A DNA stretch of 6,298 nucleotides from JBLHKE01 sp047619485 (GCA_047619485.1 JBLHKE010000472.1:1-6298), one strand, 5' to 3'; shown: positions 1 to 5,926, numbered from the stretch's first letter. Numbers and translations are program-made. The notes: generated by a model from the letters alone, not told the origin.

Positions 1-494
1 ATGGTAGCCGTGACACCGACATGGAGTTAGATGCGTTCTGGCACAGCGACAGTAGTAGCACTACTGTCACATCCGGTGAATTTGATGTCTACACGGTCGG
101 ACTCCACGAAGTCCTACATACAATCGGCTTCGCGGATTCGAACAATGCGTTCTCGGGCAACGTAATTGGAGGCAACGATTGGACGGGCGCCGCTGTGATT
201 GCCTTGCTAGGAAGCGGCACCGATGTGCTTGAGCCGACTAGTACGTCTCACCTCAACCTGCTGACATCGAGTACCGTATATGGTACGAGTACCGTGCAGG
301 ACGCCGTAATGGAACCGAGCCTTGCATCAGGAGAACGGCGATTTTTGACGGAACTCGATGTCGCAGTGCTTGATGATATGGGGTTTTCGCCCGTTCCGGA
401 AGTGACGTCCCTTCCTGTCCTCGCAGCCGCCCTCTTGAGCTCGGTTCTTCTTGTGAGGCGCCGGCGTTCGTATGCCGACCCCAGCCAGGTCTGA
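1..494 (+). CDS. PEP-CTERM-type metzincin-like zinc protease, 3' part (5' end outside window)
   Basis: The frame is open to the left edge (first full codon at 3), so the ATG at 21 is internal and the gene is 5'-truncated. Numbering from that ATG, residues 29-39 read HEVLHTIGFAD, a metzincin zinc site of the HExxHxxGxxD type: H29 and H33 bind zinc, E30 is the catalytic base, and D39 is the putative third ligand. M97 in AVMEPSL (codon 309-311) fits the Met-turn. The following GERRFLTELDVAVLDDMGF matches the closing helix of bacterial matrixin-like proteases. The tail is a sorting signal: VPE at 125-127, a hydrophobic stretch at 131-145, then RRRR at 146-149. In the PEP-CTERM family such tails are handled by an exosortase, giving a surface or exported protein. 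The motif reads VPEV rather than VPEP, and eight residues follow the arginines. Family is confident; the substrate cannot be told. The gene is convergent with the next one. Confidence 0.82.
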   Translation, partial: GSRDTDMELDAFWHSDSSSTTVTSGEFDVYTVGLHEVLHTIGFADSNNAFSGNVIGGNDWTGAAVIALLGSGTDVLEPTSTSHLNLLTSSTVYGTSTVQDAVMEPSLASGERRFLTELDVAVLDDMGFSPVPEVTSLPVLAAALLSSVLLVRRRRSYADPSQV

Positions 495-507
495 GGCGCA
501 GTTTAGT

Positions 508-2181
508 TTAATTCCCTCCGAGAGCTTCAGCCTCACCGGCGTTCAGTGCTCCCCAGTCGATCGACTGACGCAACTCCGCAGCCTCGTCCGACCTACCCAG
601 CTTCGCCAGAGCAGTGGCGTAGACGGCCCTCTCGGTATTAGGCAGCGCATCGGGTCGCTGCCCTTCCCGAGCGAGCGTCTCGATTGCGGCGGCAGCGTTG
701 TCGGTTTTGAGTTGTGCGAATGCCAACGAACCTCGGAAGTGAAGGGAATTCGGAAAGGAAGCAACAAGCGCCTTGAGGGTGGATACCGTCGAGGCGTCAG
801 GACTCCCGTGTAAGGTAGTGAGGTAGTGGTAGTTGTTGATCAGGCTTGGGTTTCCTGGCTCCTGGAGCAAAAGCTTCCGGCAGAGGCTTAGCAATCGTTT
901 GGTATCCCTCTTCGCCAGCCAAGAGATGAGTTCCGCGAGTTGGTTCGATTCGGGTGGAACACCTAGAGGATGCTCGATCCCTCTGGCCAGAGCCTCCATC
1001 TGCTGGTCGGTCGCGCCAACTCCCCGAGCTGCCATTGCGATCCGAAAGAAATAGTTCTCCGCTGGCTTCAGACTGGCAAACTTGAACGCGCTTTGCCAAT
1101 GGTGAAGCTCCTTTGAGGTTCGACCCATCAGGTGAGCGACGACCGCTTGGCTCACGTGAAGCTCGACGGATCTGAGCCCAGGTGGTGGGCTCTTGAGTTC
1201 CTCCCAGAGCTGCTCAAGCTGTCCGAGAGCAATGAGCGCCGAACTTCGATGTTGCATGAGAGTCGGCGTCATCTTCGCCCGATCGGTCAAGCGGACGACC
1301 TCCGCGGGTGCACTAATTCTGAGCAACCAATGGAGAAGGCGTTCCAAGTTCTCGTCCTCGTTTTCTAGAATCGCCTGTTCTACGATCGCTCTCCGGCTTT
1401 CAGAGTTCTCCTCTAGGCCAAGCTTCAGAAGAGCGAGCGCCAAACTCTCTCGGGAACTCAGGTCGGGCTGGCTGCCGAAGCGAGTGACAGCCTTCTTCGC
1501 CAGGTCTGGACGGATCCTGCTATCGGGTTGAGTTGCGAGGATCCCTAGAGCGGCTAAGGCAACTGTATCTTGCTCATGGTCGAGAAGCCCCGAGAGGCGG
1601 GAGGCCACATCTTCGTAAAGCTCTTTTTGGGAGGTGCCTAGGAGCTCTCTAGCCAATAGCAGATCGAATTTTGGGACGCGCTCGGACTCGGGCAAAGCGT
1701 CGGCAAGTCGGATCGCCGCCGAAGCTTTCCCGCTCATGAGAAAAAACCGTAATATTTCGAAACGCACCTTGCTGAAGGCAAGCTTCTCGTCGCTGAGAGT
1801 ATGCAAAATCAGTGTGAAGTTGATCAGATCCCGGGCGTCTAAGAAGGCGGCGAGGGCGCCAGCAAGATCGTCCTCGCCCACGCCAGGATAAAGAGCGAGG
1901 GTGGCCGCTGCGCGTAGAACTCTAGGATTTTTAGAGTTTTTCTGTGCTTGAAAGTAGAGGCTCGCTGACTCTAGCGATGGTTTAAGCTGACCCGAGGCCA
2001 GCGCCGCGCGACCGACCTCGTTCCAATCGCCCAGAGCTCCATATTCATTGGCTTTCTCCAGTAGCTTGTCCGCCCTCCATTCTCTAAATGAGTTGAGAGC
2101 CGGCCGGTAGACCGAAACACAGACTAGCGCAAAGATGAGGGCTAGGCACAGAACCCATCGTTTTCTAATGAAGACAATCAT
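508..2181 (-). CDS. Membrane-anchored TPR-like helical repeat protein, function unknown
   Basis: This 557-residue protein begins MIVFIRKRW, followed by one hydrophobic segment at about residues 10-25. The positive N-terminus and lack of a clear cleavage site suggest an uncleaved anchor with the rest in the periplasm. The remainder is almost wholly alpha-helical, with degenerate pairs of amphipathic helices of TPR type. The clearest are at about 445-545, where units such as YATALAKLGRSDEAAEL (521-537) have the A/G/L spacing of TPRs. TPR arrays normally scaffold protein contacts; no enzymatic motif was seen. The start is the first in-frame ATG; no good Shine-Dalgarno precedes it, and the frame stays open some way upstream without another ATG close by, so a slightly different start is possible. 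It resembles the large TPR proteins found near PEP-CTERM/exosortase loci in this phylum, but it lacks a recognisable family signature, so no name is given. Confidence 0.8.
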   Translation of the reverse strand: MIVFIRKRWVLCLALIFALVCVSVYRPALNSFREWRADKLLEKANEYGALGDWNEVGRAALASGQLKPSLESASLYFQAQKNSKNPRVLRAAATLALYPGVGEDDLAGALAAFLDARDLINFTLILHTLSDEKLAFSKVRFEILRFFLMSGKASAAIRLADALPESERVPKFDLLLARELLGTSQKELYEDVASRLSGLLDHEQDTVALAALGILATQPDSRIRPDLAKKAVTRFGSQPDLSSRESLALALLKLGLEENSESRRAIVEQAILENEDENLERLLHWLLRISAPAEVVRLTDRAKMTPTLMQHRSSALIALGQLEQLWEELKSPPPGLRSVELHVSQAVVAHLMGRTSKELHHWQSAFKFASLKPAENYFFRIAMAARGVGATDQQMEALARGIEHPLGVPPESNQLAELISWLAKRDTKRLLSLCRKLLLQEPGNPSLINNYHYLTTLHGSPDASTVSTLKALVASFPNSLHFRGSLAFAQLKTDNAAAAIETLAREGQRPDALPNTERAVYATALAKLGRSDEAAELRQSIDWGALNAGEAEALGGN

Positions 2182-2298
2182 TGCAGCATGAGTATCGCTT
2201 AGAACCAGCCAAGACGCCAGCGGTGCGGGGCCGATTTCTCGGACATGAAACAGCTCAGCGGACGGCTCACGTTCATCGATCCCGTATGGTGCAACTAA

Positions 2299-2321
2299 TC
2301 GGCCGAGCCTGTAAACACAGG
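2299..2321. repeat. Palindrome plus short hairpin upstream of the TPR gene
   Basis: TCGGCCGA (2299-2306) is a perfect 8-bp palindrome. It is followed at once by CCTGT (2308-2312), loop AAAC, ACAGG (2317-2321), a perfect 5-bp stem. The pair lies about 120 bp upstream of the leftward TPR start. It could be an operator or a remnant of a mobile-element end, or chance; there is no T-run to make it a terminator. Confidence 0.3.
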
Positions 2322-2613
2322 TATTCCGGGACGCGGTGACGGCCGTGAACCCTCGATCTCAGCCCACCTACGAGGGCGGTTTCCTGCCTTCCGCTTGCCC
2401 TTCCCATGCGCCTCGTTGTCTCCCGAGGGTGCCGATACCAGCCACCAAGCAGGTGCAACCGCGTTTGAGCGCGGAGGTGCCTACGAGTTTCATGCTGTCC
2501 GTCGCCCAATCGCTGATCCGCACAAATACGGGTGCATGATTGGGCTCGGCAACATGCCCCCCTCAAGTCCATGCCAGACAGCCTCTTGCGCTCTGCGAGT
2601 GTAGCGGTATCTG

Positions 2614-2625
2614 CGCCCTAGGGCG
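2614..2625. repeat. Perfect 12-bp palindrome CGCCCTAGGGCG
   Basis: CGCCCTAGGGCG is self-complementary over all 12 bases and sits in the gene-poor spacer just before the G-rich tract. A dyad of this length is less likely by chance than the other small repeats here. It could be a protein-binding site or a tight cruciform/hairpin core. No function can be assigned. Confidence 0.4.
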
Positions 2626-2639
2626 GCGGCGAAGCACAA

Positions 2640-2658
2640 GGGGTGGGGCAGGGGAGGG
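2640..2658 (+). other. Predicted G-quadruplex motif
   Basis: Four consecutive G-runs (4, 4, 4 and 3 Gs) are separated by loops of only 1, 2 and 1 bases on the plus strand, meeting the usual definition of a stable intramolecular quadruplex with very short loops. More G-runs follow up to about 2720 (3, 4 and 6 Gs). It lies in the non-coding spacer, upstream of the transposase remnant. Folding in the cell is inferred, not shown. Confidence 0.55.
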
Positions 2659-2723
2659 CGAAGAGACATCCTCCGGGAAGGCGTGTCGGCTCGGGAAGTG
2701 GGGAAGTGTATGGGGGGCGGACG

Positions 2724-2882
2724 GTCGTCCAGTTCTGCGAGCACTACCACGGGGAGCGCAACCACCAGGGGCTGGAGAACAGGATCATCGAGCCGGACTT
2801 CGGATCGGGCGGTGAGGGTGAGGTGCAATGCCGCGAACAGCTTGGGGGACTGCTCCGCTACTACTACCGGGATGCGGCATGA
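2724..2882 (+). pseudogene. Transposase remnant: C-terminal 52 codons of an integrase-core (DDE) transposase
   Basis: The frame encodes VVQFCEHYHGERNHQGLENR and ends ...CREQLGGLLRYYYRDAA before a TGA at 2880-2882. The HYHxERNHQGLxNRxI block and the CRExLGGLLRYYYRxAA ending are characteristic of the C-terminus of rve/integrase-core transposases that are common in Planctomycetes and Verrucomicrobia. It corresponds to the region around and after the last acidic residue of the DDE domain. The frame continues open to 2643, but that part is low-complexity and G-rich and bears no similarity to a transposase, so the gene is broken near 2724. The DNA-binding domain and most of the catalytic domain are missing, and no inverted-repeat ends or target duplication could be identified. 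It cannot be active; it marks a past insertion or recombination event. Confidence 0.8.
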
Positions 2883-3134
2883 AGCATGAAACATCGACGA
2901 TTCGAGTTTCCAGAGACTACTGGATGAGGAATTATTGAGAAAACCGACAACTCACCGCGAGCCGTGTGGTAGGTAAGTTCAATGGATTTACCAACCATCC
3001 TCAAGAATCGCCAAGCAGCCCCAATTTCCCAATCATGAGCAACGAAACTGATGACGTAAAAGCCGTGGAACAACTCGGCATCGCAAGAGATGGTGTGGTC
3101 AAAGAACTACGCAATCGCGGATATTCGCTGATAA

Positions 3135-3163
3135 CTGACACGCCCACGCCCACCTGCTAGAAT
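3135..3163 (+). promoter_or_regulatory. Sigma70-type promoter of the sigma factor-kinase operon
   Basis: CTGACA at 3135-3140 (5 of 6 against TTGACA) is separated by exactly 17 bp from TAGAAT at 3158-3163 (5 of 6 against TATAAT). TG at 3155-3156 adds an extended -10. Transcription would start near 3170, leaving a leader of about 80 nt before the ATG at 3251. The spacer contains CGCCCA twice in tandem (3141-3146 and 3147-3152). The match is to a housekeeping promoter, suggesting constitutive or generally controlled expression rather than pure autoregulation by the ECF factor. Confidence 0.65.
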
Positions 3164-3216
3164 GCTCACGAGTGTTCATCCCCCGAATTCAGCGATGGCG
3201 ACCTGGATTTGTAGCA

Positions 3217-3236
3217 GATTAAGGTGCACGATTAAG
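3217..3236 (+). repeat. GATTAAG direct repeat flanking GTGCAC in the operon leader
   Basis: GATTAAG occurs at 3217-3223 and again at 3230-3236, with the perfect palindrome GTGCAC exactly filling the 6-bp gap. The element lies in the predicted 5' leader, ending 14 bp before the sigma factor start codon. It could be a binding site for a regulator or simply chance. Confidence 0.3.
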
Positions 3237-3250
3237 TACGGACTGAAGGC

Positions 3251-3868
3251 ATGGATCAGCAGCATGAGATAAACTTGTCGAAAGAGCTGTGGAAGACACG
3301 ACAGACGTTGATTGACCGGGCGCGCGATCCCAGCGACAGCCAAGCCTGGGACGAATTCACCGACTATTATGCGAGCTTTATTCGCATGGTGCTGATGCAG
3401 CTGCACGCGCCACTGGATGACCTCGAAGATCTTAGCCAAACCATCTTGGTGAAGCTATGGAAGAACCTGTCGACAGTGGAACTGGGCCGTGACCACGCCA
3501 GGTTTCGCACATGGCTGGGGACGGTCATCCGCAATACCTTCTATACGCATTGCAGCCAGGCTGCCTCGCGAAAACGCCGAGAGACCAAGGCCGCCGTCGC
3601 CAACGTCGTGCCACCGGATATTGAGGACATCATTGAAAGCGAGTGGCGGAAACACATCATTGCGCTAGTCATCGAACGCTTGAATGCCAGTTTCTCCGGC
3701 AAGGCCATGGACGTTTTTACGATGACTCTCGATGGAAAGTCCGTTGACGATATCGCGTCGGCGCTTGAGTTGACCAAGGATTCGGTCTACGTGCTGCGCA
3801 ATCGTGTCCAGTCGCGCTTCCGCAAGGAAGCAAGACAGTTGCGCAGCCACTTAGAGTTTTACCGATGA
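3251..3868 (+). CDS. ECF-type RNA polymerase sigma factor, kinase-linked
   Basis: A 205-residue sigma70-family factor with only regions 2 and 4, the ECF layout. Region 2 spans about residues 33-112: the core-binding segment is DLEDLSQTILVKLWKNL (57-73) and the -10 recognition part includes FRTWLGTVIRNTF (85-97), ending in the basic SRKRR (106-110). Region 4 spans about 143-195, with the helix-turn-helix at about 164-192 (SVDDIASALELTKDSVYVLR). It would bind core RNA polymerase and direct it to its own promoter set. ATG 3251 is the only usual start, since an in-frame TAA at 3233-3235 blocks extension; GAAGG lies almost against it, which is closer than a normal ribosome site. The stop overlaps the kinase start (ATGA), showing translational coupling. 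No anti-sigma gene adjoins, so control by the kinase is the likely mode, as in the Vibrio parahaemolyticus EcfP-PknT pair. Thr64 follows Gln63, where ECF factors often have Glu or Asp. Confidence 0.92.
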   Translation: MDQQHEINLSKELWKTRQTLIDRARDPSDSQAWDEFTDYYASFIRMVLMQLHAPLDDLEDLSQTILVKLWKNLSTVELGRDHARFRTWLGTVIRNTFYTHCSQAASRKRRETKAAVANVVPPDIEDIIESEWRKHIIALVIERLNASFSGKAMDVFTMTLDGKSVDDIASALELTKDSVYVLRNRVQSRFRKEARQLRSHLEFYR

Positions 3869-5904
3869 CGGAAGAATCGAGAGACCGAACCCAAGCCTTG
3901 AACAATCTGTTTGACGAAGCGTTTGAGGAGATTGATCCGGCAGCAGAATCGCCTCTTTACGGCCAGCTTTGTTCGCTTCAGGAGCGCTACGATCAAGCCG
4001 AACTGATTGCGGTTGGCGGCATGAAACGCATACTCAAGGTCCTCGATCGACACGGTAATCGTCACGTCGCCATGGCTCGTTTGCATGAAGACGCAAGCGA
4101 TTTGCTGTTTGACCCATTTATTCGCGAGGCACGGCTGACAGCGCTGCTCGAGCACCCGAACGTCATCTCCGTTCACGATGTCGGCGTCGACAAAGAGGGG
4201 AAACCGTATTTCACTATGGATCTAAAAGCCGGTGATGGGCTCGATGTGGTATTGCAGAAGGCTCTTGCGGATGGGGGATATCCGCTATCGGAACGACTCG
4301 ATATCTTCCTCAAGGTTTGCGATGCGATCACCTACGCGCATTCGCGCGACGTCATTCATCTGGACTTGAAGCCAGCCAACATTCAGGTCGGTCATTATGG
4401 CGAAGTGTTGGTCTGTGACTGGGGCTTGGGAAAACTGATCGGCGGCACTGATGAGATCGATGATGACGTGTTGCTCAATCCCGATCTGTTGAGCGGGATG
4501 ACGGTGTACGGTCAGGTTAAGGGAACTCCCGGCTATATGGCACCAGAGCAGATTCGCGGCGAAGACCGGGACAAGCGCACCGACATCTACGCATTGGGCG
4601 CCCTGCTTTACTCCGTGCTGACCTGTCGACCGCCCCTCGACGGTGACACCGACGCCATGCTGCAGGCGGCAGTGTCCGGTGATGTTGTGCCGCCAACCGA
4701 GCGCGGTAGCGGCGTTCCCGAGAGCTTGAGTGCCGTGGTCATGAAGGCGATGGCGCTAAAGCCGGCCGATCGCTATGCGTCGGTGAGTGACCTGATCACA
4801 GATGTCCGCGCGTTCCTTGGCGGTTTCTCTCCGGTAGCCCATGAAAGTGGGCTGTCGACCGAGTTATTGTTGTTCTATCGTCGAAATCGCGTCAGCTGCA
4901 ATCTGGCCGCTGCATTCGTGGCGATGGTGGTGATGGTGACAGCCTTGTTCGTTGACCGCCTGAGCGCCAAGCGTGTACAGGCCGAAGCACTAGCGGACCG
5001 TTTGCGAGTGGAAAAGCAGGAGACCGAGACACTAGCGGCACGGTTGCGGGTAGAAAAGGAGGAGACCGAGACACTAGCGGCGCGTTTGCGGGTGGAAAAG
5101 GAAGACTCAGAGGCATTGCTTCGGGAGGTAGGGCTACTGGCCACGGCGCTTCCCAGCGATTTGGTCGCCACTGGCGATCAGTTTAGCAATGACTTCTTTC
5201 ATCAACGACCATTGGTGTCTTATGAACTGTCGATGCGTTCCGTAAACGAGATGATCCGTACCGAGCCGGAGCGCGCCGACGAGGCGCGTGCACAGCTTGC
5301 GTATCTCTACTTCATGAGCGCAGAGTTTGCTAAGGCGAAGCCGCATTTTGCGATCAACCCCGAGCGCATGCGCGGGCTTGCCAGGGTCAATGCGGTGTTG
5401 GCTGAATCCATTGATCCAGATAAGCATAAGACCTCGGCAACCCAGCTGGCCGGGATCATTGAGACGCTGGGGTCGATGAAACGACACTCGCTAGCAGAAA
5501 AGATCCTCTCCTACGACTACGCATCGTTGGGATATCGGGAAGGCTACGGACTGGCAGTCGCGGCAATGTTTGGCGATCATGCGCACTGTTTCAGCTACGA
5601 GGCAGAGACCCAGACACTGACGATCGATGGAGGCGGCGAGTTTATCTCTCTGCGAACGAAACAGGGGCAGTATCCGCTGCGGTTTCTGCTGATAAAGGGC
5701 TTGGTTCTTATCGACACCTTGATTTCGAACAGTTCGGAAATCGCCGAGCTGAAGATGCTTGAGGTGGCGGATTTGCGCGGCAGTCAAATCAGCTCAATGG
5801 GGGATTTAAGCATGTTCCCGCAACTAAAAACGCTGATTGTTCGGCCTGAGCAACTGTCTCAAGAAGAGAAAAACAGACTGCGTCCGCAGGTGCGCATTGA
5901 ATAG
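3865..5904 (+). CDS. Transmembrane Hanks-type Ser/Thr protein kinase with WNK-like lysine placement, coiled coil and LRR-like tail
   Basis: This 679-residue protein has a cytoplasmic kinase domain at about 43-318. Seen motifs: glycine-rich loop VGGMKRI (50-56), alpha-C Glu88, catalytic HLDLKPAN (165-172, Asp167, Lys169, Asn172; Leu replaces the HRD Arg), DWG (185-187) in place of DFG, APE (226-228), Asp240 and Arg303. The beta-3 VAIK lysine is missing: residues 68-71 are VAMA. Lys54 sits at the third loop glycine. The activation segment (185-228) is long, with an acidic patch TDEIDDD (195-201). One membrane helix spans about 346-363, with RRNR (339-342) inside. A coiled coil of three 14-residue repeats follows (376-417), then a helical TPR-like part (about 450-550) and an LRR-like end (about 623-665, e.g. 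LEVADLRGSQISSMGDLS). The C-terminal half is thus predicted to lie outside the inner membrane as a sensor. The start overlaps the sigma stop by 4 nt, so the sigma factor is the natural candidate partner. Confidence 0.92.
   Translation: MTEESRDRTQALNNLFDEAFEEIDPAAESPLYGQLCSLQERYDQAELIAVGGMKRILKVLDRHGNRHVAMARLHEDASDLLFDPFIREARLTALLEHPNVISVHDVGVDKEGKPYFTMDLKAGDGLDVVLQKALADGGYPLSERLDIFLKVCDAITYAHSRDVIHLDLKPANIQVGHYGEVLVCDWGLGKLIGGTDEIDDDVLLNPDLLSGMTVYGQVKGTPGYMAPEQIRGEDRDKRTDIYALGALLYSVLTCRPPLDGDTDAMLQAAVSGDVVPPTERGSGVPESLSAVVMKAMALKPADRYASVSDLITDVRAFLGGFSPVAHESGLSTELLLFYRRNRVSCNLAAAFVAMVVMVTALFVDRLSAKRVQAEALADRLRVEKQETETLAARLRVEKEETETLAARLRVEKEDSEALLREVGLLATALPSDLVATGDQFSNDFFHQRPLVSYELSMRSVNEMIRTEPERADEARAQLAYLYFMSAEFAKAKPHFAINPERMRGLARVNAVLAESIDPDKHKTSATQLAGIIETLGSMKRHSLAEKILSYDYASLGYREGYGLAVAAMFGDHAHCFSYEAETQTLTIDGGGEFISLRTKQGQYPLRFLLIKGLVLIDTLISNSSEIAELKMLEVADLRGSQISSMGDLSMFPQLKTLIVRPEQLSQEEKNRLRPQVRIE
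4990..5115 (+). repeat. Three in-frame 42-bp tandem repeats in the kinase gene
   Basis: Units at 4990-5031, 5032-5073 and 5074-5115 each encode 14 residues, i.e. two heptads. Each starts LA(A/D)RLRVEK and continues with acidic/Thr residues. By my count, adjacent copies agree at 36 and 34 of 42 bases. The repeats form the coiled coil directly after the membrane helix. Length is a multiple of 3 and of 7 residues, so gain or loss of a unit would keep both frame and heptad register. Confidence 0.9.
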
Positions 5905-5926
5905 CGAGGTTCGGTCGAGGGGGAAG

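Larger units (their letters stand above)
2182..3134. other. About 1 kb with no intact gene; decayed or accessory spacer
   Basis: The stretch lies between the start of the leftward TPR gene and the promoter of the rightward sigma-kinase operon, so it must carry the TPR gene's promoter, though no convincing -35/-10 pair was found for it. Reading frames here overlap on both strands, have biased arginine/serine/proline-rich composition and match nothing, except for the last 52 codons of a transposase at 2724-2882. About 2630-2720 is strongly G-rich on the plus strand. From about 2890 onward the composition becomes more AT-rich. A frame at 3035-3160 (41 codons from ATG, or 64 from GTG at 2966) is open but has no ribosome site and no recognised similarity. 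The picture is of an old insertion site that has mostly eroded. Confidence 0.6.

Noticed and set aside
2273..2572. 99-codon minus-strand open frame rich in Arg
   Set aside because: Composition is typical of a spurious frame and no domain could be recognised in this or the neighbouring frames.
2490..2894. 134-codon minus-strand open frame across the spacer
   Set aside because: It runs antisense to the recognisable transposase fragment and has biased composition rich in Pro, Arg and Leu; it is a shadow of GC-rich sequence.
2332..2959. CGCGGTGA (2332-2339) and TCACCGCG (2952-2959) as possible inverted ends of the broken transposon
   Set aside because: Eight matching bases are expected by chance in a region of this size, the flanks do not match, and no target duplication is visible.
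2966..3160. Open frame of 64 codons (GTG start) or 41 codons from ATG 3035
   Set aside because: No ribosome site, no recognisable similarity, and its 3' end contains the -35 and -10 of the operon promoter. Probably chance, though a small helical protein (about residues 30-52) cannot be excluded.
4875..5171. Ser-rich minus-strand open frames opposite the kinase repeats
   Set aside because: They arise from the antisense of the 42-bp coiled-coil repeats and have no independent support.
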